A program made the translations under genes and the position numbers. From Lytechinus variegatus (taxonomy: Eukaryota; Echinodermata; Echinoidea; Temnopleuroida; Toxopneustidae): a stretch of DNA of 64,000 bases. Positions within the stretch are counted from its first letter, which is position 1, and the number at the start of each line of letters is the position of its first letter. Under the pieces are notes generated by a model, which did no database searches, was not told where the DNA came from, and saw nothing but the letters and a program-made list of their open reading frames with translations. The stretch is from NCBI RefSeq assembly GCF_018143015.1, contig NC_054749.1:31676911-31740910 (forward strand). The letters are read 5' to 3'. Positions 35,101-47,100 of this stretch are shown in pieces.

Positions 35101-38100
35101 TGTCCTATCATTGTTATTGCCACAGCTGGTGCAAGCTAATTAGGGTTGCCAAGGTTAAGAAGGTTGTTTTCATCATCTTGAACGGTGTAACCAGTCGAGT
35201 TTACAGGAGAAAGAGACATTGCTTCCCGAATATTGCTTCCAAGTCATTTGTGAGTATCGAGCTTTTAATGTATGACAAGCTATGGAAAATTCTATTTCCA
35301 CTTCAACTGAAAAAAAATGCATTTGTCAAATAAGAAAAATATTCTGTTTTTCTTTCTCTGTGTAGTTTGTAACCATTTATATTCAAATAAATGCTTCAAC
35401 TGTTTATTTCTCTATTCTGAAACAGTCATTTCGTTTCTATTACATTAACAATTTTACCAAGTCTGATAAGTATATAGTCTTATTGATGCCATGGGGTAAC
35501 TATTTTTTGAGTTGCATATCTACGTTGTTGTATTTGGTAATGCTTCTCCTGTGACACAATTCCTTCATCACAAATTAATGATACGAACATATTAGAATTA
35601 TTCTCAATAATTTTCTTGTTAATGTACCTATTTATAGGTCATTAATAATAATAATATGCAACATGTATATAGCCCGGCTTTAGCATGGCAACCCTGATCG
35701 GGCGCAACGAGCATTCAAGGAATTCCTTCCTACCGGGGACCCATTTACTACACCTGGTTTGAGAGTGGCAAATGTAGATAAACGCCTTGCCAAAGGTGCT
35801 GCGGTGCGATTTGAACCCCGGACCTTGTGGTTCGAAGTCCGAAGATTTATGCACTGAGCCACAACACCTCTACATTATTATATATCGGTCATTATCCTTT
35901 GCAGTTTGTATTACTTGTTTTATTTAAGTACAAAAACATTTTAGATATTTTGATAATAGTCACTTTTGTCATTTACATGTTTATGTTTTGTTATTTTTTC
36001 TCATGATCAGTCAGCCAAAGTCATTCCAGCCCTTAGTTACTTTGCTATGCTTCAAGATGTTCTATCCACCCTGAAAAGCAACACTCGATTCAGCCTTCAC
36101 AAACACAGGATAATAGCAGGTAAGGATTTCATCAGAGGCAACCTAGAATTGATTTAGTTTTATTATAAAGGACTGCTTAAATAAAAGTTTGCATATTATA
36201 AGGAATCAAAATTCATAAAGAAATCATGGTAAGACGAGTTTGAAAGTGTACCACGTACCAGTCACCATGATAATTTTCCACCAATGTGTTAGTGGTCTCA
36301 TGTCATTTTGATATGTTCAAATTTTTAGCCTCTGATACAACCTCTGCAGAGAGATATATCAATGTAATGTCAATGTAAGTGACTAATGACATGATTTACT
36401 TGACTCGTCCTTCAAAATAAGGGTGCAAGCAATTTTGTGTCTGGTGATCTAATAATAGATCTTATGCATTGACACCAGTGCTGCCATCTTTAAGGATGAA
36501 GCCATTGCCTTGCGTGCATTTGGTGATTTGCAGCTGGCGCATCTCTGACAATTATATTTACATGTACCCTTGTATTCCTATATCCTCTATGGTAGGGCGT
36601 TATGAAGTTATGTCCTCATATATGCATAGGGTCTGTTACTGTAAAGTATGAAGGTCAAAGGTCACAGAGGTCAGTGACTTGTTCTAAAAATAACTATGAT
36701 CCATGTGATAGACCAATAAAGACTTTGCTGTTTGTCTATAAAGGGTGTATTTTTACATATTTCATGTAGAGCTTAATCTTAAACCCTGTCACTTTTAAGA
36801 ACTGTCCATAAAGATCACCTACCTGTAAGTACTCTTATTCTTGAGCACTGGGGCCCATTGCAGAAAGAGTTGCAATCAAACGCAACTCTAAAAATCATGC
36901 GCAACTTGATTTTCAACCAATCAACAGCGCGCATTTGGGACTTGCGATTGATTTTTTGACTTGCGTTTAAACGCAACTCTTTCTGCAACGGGCCCCTGGA
37001 ATCCTATACGCAAGTGTTTGTTCATGTACCAGTTGATCTAGAGTACAGAATACTCTAGCTTTTTACAGGGACTACCCATTCCAGTAGGCAATGGGTTGGG
37101 TTAACACTTCATGTTTGCAGAATATTTTTTTCACCCACTGTTTTTCCTGTATTTTCCTGTAAGAGAGCCCTGCATGGGTGATCTTGATAGTTGTAAGAAT
37201 CTGACATTTTGTTCATGTTCCCAACAGCTATGAAATATGAGAAAGCAGTCAAGGAGAATCAGATGAATGAAGAACTGAAACTGATTGAGGGAAAGGAAGA
37301 GAATGTCATCGTGAATGGACAGACTCAACCAGGGAAGACCTATTACCTGGTCAGTAGGGAAGAGATGAAGAGCAGGGGATATCCCTGCCCGGATGACCCA
37401 GGATGTGTTCACACCAGTCATGTAGAGTGTGTCAATGATCAGAGCCCAATTATAGGCATCGATTGTGAAATGGTATGTTACGAAACAAGGTTTACCCAAA
37501 TTAGTTCAGTTTGATTAATTGAATATTTTTTTTTCTTTTTTTAAGGGAATGTTTGAAAAATTAGAAAAATAGTTTTTCATTTTTTTGGTAAAACAGTTAT
37601 ATTCATATCACAAACCATACCTAAATGAGATATTTGATGATCCTATGAGCTCAGTTTAATTTTATATCTTGTTTTATCATAACATGAAAACCCAAATATA
37701 TTAACTTATTCCTCCAAAAATGTAGAACCATTTATGCTCCTCATGTAACATATAAATCATGTTTGTGACACATAGTGATGTCTTCAAGATATTTGATCAT
37801 AACGTTTTTAAAGAAAGTATTGTTCAAAATAGATTAAGAGAGTAATAATTTTCTTTCAGGTGCTTACATCTGCTGGTTCTGAGTTAGCGAGGGTCTCTGT
37901 CACTGATGAGAAAGGGAAGATGCTCTACAACTCACTAGTCAAACCAACAAATCCTGTGAGGGATTATCTCACCAAGTAAGAAACTGAGGCATATTAGCAA
38001 TTTGTGCTACCTGCTGTAATACTGATCATAATATTGTTGCAAAACTGTAAAACATTGAGATAGGCAGTTGCCTGTATTCTGAACTCGGGTTTAAATTGAA

Positions 38101-41100
38101 CCTTGGTTAAACTATGGAGAGCCAATTGGGATACATATCCCTAACAGTACACATTTAATTTATTAACGCACATGACACCCAAATTATTCATAATTGTTTG
38201 GGAATGATAAATTGAAGTATTTTTCTTCCTTATGAAAGCAAAAGGAAACAAAATGGTAAACATAAGAAATATACAATATAAACAGAATTTTTGGCTCCAC
38301 ATAATTTTAACACAGAGTTAGACCGTGGTCAAAATTAAACCTGACTACAGAATACGGGCCAGTGTGTCTAAAGCCCAGTGCATAGTATTCGACATGATTG
38401 CACCAAGATCCAATTTCATCAAGTTGCCAATTGAATCTCAGTGCAGTCGCATTGCAGGCCAGCACACATATCGCAACAGCTCTGCAACGCACTGCATATT
38501 CATGGTGCCGCTCATGTTGTATGGGCTGCATCAACGCAGCAAATTGGCCATGGCACCTTCGTCTATGACAAATCTGATTGGCTGTAATTAGCAAAATTGC
38601 AGAAGGATTTGACATGTCCAATGAGTGAGATTTGGTCTGCGATCATATTGCAACAAAGTGGGTCGGAGTTGTAGTGCGTTGTAGGTTGGCGTACACTCTG
38701 ATTTTGTTGCAATCGCATCTGAGTGCAGTCACGTCGCATGGTGTGTGCTGAGCTTAACAAAAGATAAAATATCTGTTTGTGAGATTGAATTGTGTTAGAA
38801 AGTGCTTCAAAGTGATTGGGAAAGATTTATTTATAATGCACCATATAAGAAGTACAATGCACCATACAAGTAGTATGTGAAGTTGGATTGATTAATCAAA
38901 AATATGTCAGGAATCAGGATTAGCGAGAGTCACATACACTGCACGCAGGAATGCATGCATGGGACTCCACAATCTTTACCCAAATAATTTGTAGGAGAGT
39001 GGATATGGGTCATATTTTGATGGGTATGCGTATTTGAATAGCAATCCTTCGCCTTAGCTGGGGTTATTTTGGATATACTCATCTCCTTGAGTAACATGAA
39101 GAGTTGAAAAGCTGTGAAATATTTTCTCCACCTTTCCAACAACTTGAGTTACTACTCTATGAGTACCTCTCCTGAGTACCACTCTCTCTCTCTCCTATTA
39201 ATTTTCTCCCGACTCTCTTTCTCGATCATTCGTTTGTTTTCCCCTCTCTGTTTATTTTTCTTTTTTTTAAGTGCACATTGTGTTGATACTTCTTAATATT
39301 TAATTAAAATACATATTTGGAATTTGTTACAGGCCACCTATTGTGTAAACATTGTTACTACAAGTCATAATTTCTGCTATGGTAATAATGTTTTGTATTT
39401 TAATCATTTTATACAGTACTCTGTAAATCATATTGTATCTGCTTGCTTTATTTAGATTACGATGATGAATAAATACCATTATTATTATATTATCATGTTT
39501 AATTGTTTTTATCCCTTCAGGTATAGTGGAATCACAAAGAAGTTGTTGGATCCAGTTGAGACCCGTCTTGCTGATGCTCAGAAGGCTGTTATTGGTGTCT
39601 TGCCAGAGGATGCCATCTTGGTTGGACAAGGATTGGAGAATGATCTTAGAGCTCTCAAGGTAAGCACACCATGGGTAAAGATTAACAGGGTAGATCAGAG
39701 GGTGAGGTTGACTCCCAGGAATGTCAAAAATAGCCCTCTTAACAGGGATTGGAGAATGATCTTAGAGCTCTCAAGGTAAGCACACCATGGCTAACGATTA
39801 ACAGGGTAGATCAGAGGGTGAGGTTGACTCCCAGGAATGTCCAAAATAGCCCTCTTAACAGGGATTGGAGAATGATCTTAGAGCTCTCAAGGTAAGCACA
39901 CCATGGCTAACGATTAACAGGGTAGATCAGAGGGTGAGGTTGACTCCCAGGAATGTCCAAAATAGCCCCCTTAACAGGGATTGGAGAATGATCTTAGAGC
40001 TCTCAAGGTAAGCACACCATGGCTAACGATTAACAGGGGATCTCAGAGGGTGTGGTTGACTCCCAGGAATGTCCAAAATAGCCCCCTTAACAGGGATTGG
40101 AGAATGATCTTAGAGCTCTCAAGGTAAGCACACCATGGGTAAAGATTAACAGGGTAGATCAGAGGGTGAGGTTGACTCCCAGGAATGTCCAAAATAGCCC
40201 CCTTAACAGGGATTGGAGAATGATCTTAGAGCTCTCAAGGTAAGCACACCATGGCTAAAGATTAACAGGGTAGATCAGAGGGTGTGGTTGACTCCTAGGA
40301 ATGTCCAAAATAGCCCCCTTAACAGGGATTGGAGAATGATCTTAGAGCTCTCAAGGTAAGCACACCATGGGTAAAGATTAACAGGGTAGATCAGAGGGTG
40401 AGGTTGACTCCCAGGAATGTCCAAAATAGCCCCCTTAACAGGGATTGGAGAATGATCTTAGAGCTCTCAAGGTAAGCACACCATGGCTAAAGATTAACAG
40501 GGGATCTCAGAGGGTGTGGTTGACTCCCAGGAATGTCCAAAATAGCCCCCTTAACAGGGATTGGAGAATGATCTTTGAGCTCTCAAGGTAAGCACACCAT
40601 GGCTAACGATTAACAGGGGATCTCAGAGGGTGTGGTTGACTCCCAGGAATGTCCAAAATAGCCCCCTTAACAGGGATTGGAGAATGATCTTAGAGCTCTC
40701 AAGGTAAGCACACCATGGGTAAAGATTAACAGGGTAGATCAGAGGGTGAGGTTGACTCCCAGGAATGTCAAAAATAGCCCCCTTAACAGGGATTGGAGAA
40801 TGATCTTAGAGCTCTCAAGGTAAGCACACCATGGCTAAAGATTAACAGGGTAGATCAGAGGATGAGGTTGACTCCCAGGAATGTCCAAAATAGCCCCCTT
40901 AACAGGGATTGGAGAATGATCTTAGAGCTCTCAAGGTAAGCACACCATGGGTAAAGATTAACAGGGTAGATCAGAGGGTGAGGTTGACTCCCAGGAATGT
41001 CCAAAATAGCCCCCTTAACAGGGATTGGAGAATGATCTTAGAGCTCTCAAGGTAAGCACACCATGGCTAACGATTAACAGGGGATCTCAGAGGGTGTGGT

Positions 41101-44100
41101 TGACTCCCAGGAATGTCCAAAATAGCCCCCTTAACAGGGATTGGAGAATGATCTTAGAGCTCTCAAGGTAAGCACACCATGGGTAAAGATTAACAGGGTA
41201 GATCAGAGGGTGAGGTTGACTCCCAGGAATGTCCAAAATAGCCCCCTTAACAGGGATTGGAGAATGATCTTAGAGCTCTCAAGGTAAGCACACCATGGCT
41301 AACGATTAACAGGGGATCTCAGAGGGTGTGGTTGACTCCCAGGAATGTCCAAAATAGCCCCCTTAACAGGGATTGGAGAATGATCTTAGAGCTCTCAAGG
41401 TAAGCACACCATGGGTAAAGATTAACAGGGTAGATCAGAGGGTGAGGTTGACTCCCAGGAATGTCAAAAATAGCCCCCTTAACAGGGATTGGAGAATGAT
41501 CTTAGAGCTCTCAAGGTAAGCACACCTTGGCTAAAGATTAACAGGGGATCTCAAAGGGTGTGGTTGACTCCCAGGAATGTCAAAAATAGCCCCCTTAACA
41601 GGGATTGGAGAATGATCTTAGAGCTCTCAAGGTAAGCACACCATGGCTAACGATTAACAGGGGATCTCAGAGGGTGTGGTTGACTCCCAGGAATGTCCAA
41701 AATAGCCCCCTTAACAGGGATTGGAGAATGATCTTAGAGCTCTCAAGGTAAGCACACCATGGCTAAAGATTAACAGGGGATCTCAGAGGGTGTGGTTGAC
41801 TCCCAGGAATGTCAAAAATAGCCCCCTTAACAGGGATTGGAGAATGATCTTAGAGTTCTCAAGGTAAGCACACCATGGCTAACGATTAACAGGGGATCTC
41901 AGAGGGTGTGGTTGACTCCCAGGAATGTCCAAAATAGCCCCCTTAACAGGGATTGGAGAATGATCTTAGAGCTCTCAAGGTAAGCACACCATGGGTAAAG
42001 ATTAACAGGGTAGATCAGAGGGTGAGGTTGACTCCCAGGAATGTCAAAAATAGCCCCCTTAACAGGGATTGGAGAATGATCTTAGAGCTCTCAAGGTAAG
42101 CACACCATGGCTAAAGATTAACAGGGTAGATCAGAGGGTGTGGTTGACTCCCAGGAATGTCAAAAATAGCCCCCTTAACAGGGATTGGAGAATGATCTTA
42201 GAGCTCTCAAGGTAAGCACACCATGGCTAACGATTAACAGGGGATCTCAGAGGGTGTGGTTGACTCCCAGGAATGTCCAAAATAGCCCCCTTGACAGGGA
42301 TTGGAGAATGATCTTAGAGCTCTCAAGGTAAGCACACCATGGGTAAAGATTAACAGGGTAGATCAGAGGGTGAGGTTGACTCCCAGGAATGTCAAAAATA
42401 GCCCCCTTAAAATGAGTTCAATACAAATGTAATTTGGATTGAGCTGGAGGTATGGTCGTCCCTCTGGATATTTTTTTAATCTTGCCCCAGGAGACAATAT
42501 CAGGATGCTAGTTTGCAATGGATTAAACTTTTTTTAATAACTGAAAGAAAAAATTGACCGGTCAATTTCCAGAATACTGATTAATATTTATGAAAGGGAT
42601 AAAATGAAAAAAAAATGTTGAGATCTCAATACTCATGGAAAACCTTCTACTGGCCTCCTTTTGACACATTTTAATGGCCTGAAGATTAATTACAAAGGAC
42701 CCATTTCATAAAAACCTATTATTAAGGTAACTCTTCCATCTTGGTAAGTACCATGATGTTGATTGGACTGTTGAAATGATATTTTATGAAATTTATACTG
42801 GGGCCCGTTTCATAAAGCTGTTTGTAAGTTACGAACGACTTAACGCACGACTGGTGACCCTTTCTTGTGTTGTATGATATATCCCTATGCAGCTGACTTA
42901 TGCATAACAACATGTTCCAGTCGTTCGTAAAGTTGTGCGTAACTTTACGAACATCTTTATGAAACACCACCCTGTTCATTTTTCTTTGTGTAGATCTATC
43001 ATCCTCATTGTGTGGATACTAGTAACATGTTTACTGCATCAGGACGGAGAGTCAAGCTGAAACTCTTAGCCAAAGAATACCTCAAGTAAGGAATAATTAT
43101 AGTAGTAATTGAATATTATTAATCAGTGCAGAATGATTTGTGAATTTGTTTTCTTTATGCTTTGTTATGACAATATACAAAGTGATAAACCTCAAATGCC
43201 ATGCACTCGAATGAAGAAAACTGCCGAAAAATTGTAATTTGGACTGTTGACTTTTTTCTCTTTTCTAATGAATGTTTAGGGTTTTTTTATCATTATTTCA
43301 TGTTTTAAACTTTGAGATTGTAATTTGCCTCCAAAGATTTTTTTTAAAATGACTCCTCAAAATCACAGGTCACTCTTAATGTTAAAGATTTCACTTCAAA
43401 AGTTTTATACTCTTGGTTCTTGATCTATCCATGTGCCACAAATAGGAGAAGAAAAACAATTCATTCAAGCATCCAGAAAGTTACTTAAAACCCTTTCATC
43501 TCTTCTCTTAGTCGTGACATTCAGTGCAGTACAGCCGGTCATGACTCTATAGAAGATGCAGTAGCTTCTATGGATCTCTTCAAGCTCAAACTAGCTAAGG
43601 GAGATCAGCTTAGGAACTACTACAGAGAGTGCAGTTCAGGACCAGTCTTTGCTGCTAGAGAGAGGTATTTCAATTTATTTCTTTCTTTTTCAAGATGGGT
43701 GGTGTCATCTATTATGGAGAGTTTGATTCCTTTTGCATGCCTATCAATTAACAGTTTCTCAGTTCATTAGATTTGAATTAAGTTTAGACCAGTAGACATT
43801 ATTTTATTATAATGAATATTCTTCTTCCTTCATCTGATAAAGTTGTTTTTTCTCCATCCTTGTCCCAATTTTTTTCCAATTCAGCAAAAAAAAAATGTCT
43901 GTGATCCAATTTGATGGTATGTGATAACTAGATGAGCCCCAAATATGTTTTTTGGACTTCCATTGTTTTTTTTTCTCAGAGTCTGGTTTAATTTAATTGT
44001 TATCTGTTTCCTATAGAAGATCAGAACAGAATGACATTCATATTTCACTTCAATTTTGTGATTCTATTTTGTTTTCTTTTTTAGTTAAGTTCACTCATCA

Positions 44101-47100
44101 CTTGAGCAATACCTGTATGTTTTTTCTAAATATTCAAAGGCAGTATGCCAAAGTCTCTGTCAATAGCATCAGTTTCAGTCCAAAACCACTCAAACTGTCT
44201 CACTTGGGATCTTTCCTGGGATACTTCACAATGTCTTCTAGAAATGATTTCAAATTCATTTGTCAATCCTTACAACATTCTCATCTCAAGTTGCCAAGGA
44301 AAAAGAACTATTTGCATTGTGCTTTTAAGCTTCCCTGATTCCCATTAGATGGCCATAATAATTATTAAGCCCAAAGTCATTTTTGTCTCACCTGCAAAGC
44401 AGAGTGAGACTATAGGCGCCGCTTTTCCGACGGCGGCGGCGTCAACATCAAATCTTAACCTGAGGTTAAGTTTTTGAAATGACGTCATAACTTAGAAAGT
44501 ATATGGACCTAGTTAATAAAACTTGGCCATAAGGTTAATCAAGTATTACTGAACATCCTTTTAGAGTTTCATGTCACATGACCAAGGTCAAAGGTCATTT
44601 AGGGTCAATGAACTTAGACCATGTTGGAGGGATCAACATCGAAATCTTAACCTGAGGTTAAGTTTTTGAAATGTCATCATAACTTAGAAAATATATGGAC
44701 CTAGTTCATGAAACTTTGACCAAATTCAAAGGTCATTTAGGGTCAATGAACTTTGGCTGAATTGGGGATATCTGTTGAATTCCCATCATAACTTTGAAAG
44801 TTTATGGATCTGATTCATGAAACTTGGACATAATAGTAATCAAGCATCACTGAACATTTTGTGCAAGTTTCAGGTCTCATGATTAAGGTCAAAGGTCATT
44901 TAGGGTCAATGAACTTTGGCCGAATTGGGGGTATCTGTTGAATTACCATCATAACTTTGAAAGTTTATTGGTCTAGTACATTAAACTTGGACATTAGAGT
45001 AATCAAGTATCTCTGATCATCCTGTGCGCGTTTCAGGTCACATGACCAAGGTCAAAGGTCAATGAACTTTGGCCGAATTGGGTGTATGTGTTGAATTACC
45101 ATCATAACTTTGAAAGTTTATGGATCTGATTCATGAAACTTGTACATAAGAGTAATCAAGTATCACTGAACATCCTGTGCGAGTTTCAGGTCACACGCGT
45201 GATGCAGGTGAGACGGCCAGAGGCATTCCACTTGTTAATTATTTGTTGGCTTTTCAGAAGGTATGTAATCAATAATAATATTTACATTCATATATTTCTA
45301 AGCTTTTTACCGTGCAGTTATTATTACCTTGGTCATCGATCAGATTATGTAACAAGACTGATGATGTTCTGCACACTCTCCTACATGGAGACATCTCCCC
45401 TTTAAATTACTGTTTTAAATTCACTTGCTGTCTCATGATAAAAAGGATACTGAAATTTTATTTGAAAATGCAGTCTTCAATTTTCATTTTAATCTGATGA
45501 AATTACTTTCGGGTAAAGATAGCATTGTAGTATATTTGAGCTGGCTGAGGAGCAGGGGAAGAAAGTGACTGCTGTCGACACTAGATTTACACTCAAGAAA
45601 TTCAAGAAGGAACCAGTTAGCTGTGTTGTGTGCTCCAATGACAAAGAGGTAATGATGATGATGGTGGTGATGATGATGATGATGATTATGCTGCTGTTAT
45701 GAATGGGTATGATGATGATGATGTTGTTGATGATTATGAGGACAACATTGATTATAGCAATGAAGGTGGTTTTGGTGATGTCATATTCTTCAGTATTCCA
45801 AGGCAAAGCATTATTTCTTTTACATCTTTCACTCCTGTATATTTTTTGTCCTGTATTTTTTGACATGTCGGTAAAAGGAAACTTATTTGCAGTGAGTTTA
45901 AACCCTATGGAGCAAGCGCAATTTATAGTGAACCCATCACTCACTGAATATGATTCCAAGAAAAAAAAACAGAAGTCATCCTGTAGATTGTTTTAGATCT
46001 CTTCATGTTATTGATAGCAAAATTAGTTACCTTTTTTTCTTCTACACACTGCCTTCATTTGATTATTATCACACTTGAATAAAATGCTTTGATGATATCA
46101 TATTTGGGCAGTATATGTCATATTCCAGTCAATTTTCATCCATATTGTTTATCTCTGTATTCCTGCAATCAAGGAATTGTATGTATGCTAACAAGTCATT
46201 CATCAGCTACATCTTTATTCATTTTTGTTTTACTTAGATTTGTAAGAAAGCCTGCAGTGCCCTCTCCAGTTCAGATTTTGTCTGCATGCAACTCCATGGT
46301 TATAACAATCTAACTCAAGGCAACACAGTAGATGATGTAGATATTGAGGTGAGTGTCAGGATTTAGATATCTTCTTTTTTTGCCCCATTTCATTGGTAAC
46401 TGATAAAGTTACATAAACTCTTTTGTAATGTACTTATTTGCTGCAACTGGAAGTTCATTCCAGTTGCAGCAATAAATATCTAATGCACTAAATCAGTTGT
46501 CAATCCAATTTGTCTAGTTCTTGGAGGAAAAAATTTGAATAAACCTAATTTCATATAATAAAATACAAAACAACAAGTGGGGATGTGACATCATCAGCCC
46601 ACCTAATGAATATTCATGACGACTGTTTTCACAAAATATTGCTAAACTTTGAAATTCAATAACTTTGTTATCTGTTATCCGATTTTGCTTAGTGAATTCT
46701 ACTCTATTAAGCCATAAATACTTTTGGCCCGGACCATCCCTTTAAATGATTTACTGCAGCCAAAGCCAAAGGCCTCATTGCCCCCATCCAAATCCAATAG
46801 TGATAATAGGATCAGCCCTTCACCATGTGTAAACATGTGAATTTTCAGGGATCATTGCACCAAGGCTAAATACAAACTGTTCTAAACAAGAATAGGACCT
46901 GTTTCACAAAGCTTAGCTATTGATCATATAGCTGATTTATGCACTTGATGGCACACAATTGATGTAATAAAAATGTAATAAGCATACAAATTCGGGTTTG
47001 CGTTCAATCACTATGTTTTGTGTTAAAGGACCCATATTTGCCTTTCAAAGAGAATTTGAATAGGATTCTGAGAGAATGGTGGATATTAAACTAAAATTCA

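Noticed and set aside
39627-42410. CRISPR-like array of regular repeats
   Set aside because: The whole 116-bp unit repeats with no variable spacers, the unit derives from a host exon-intron border, and the genome is animal.
44016-44338. Extra REXO5 exon (RRSEQNDIHISLQF...)
   Set aside because: It has an acceptor CTATAG and the right phase, but the translation turns into low-quality sequence with no family likeness and no clear donor, and exon 10 joins exon 11 in phase without it.
45489-45959. Minus-strand 156-residue open frame
   Set aside because: It is antisense to REXO5 exon 11 and the trinucleotide repeat (poly-Ile stretch).
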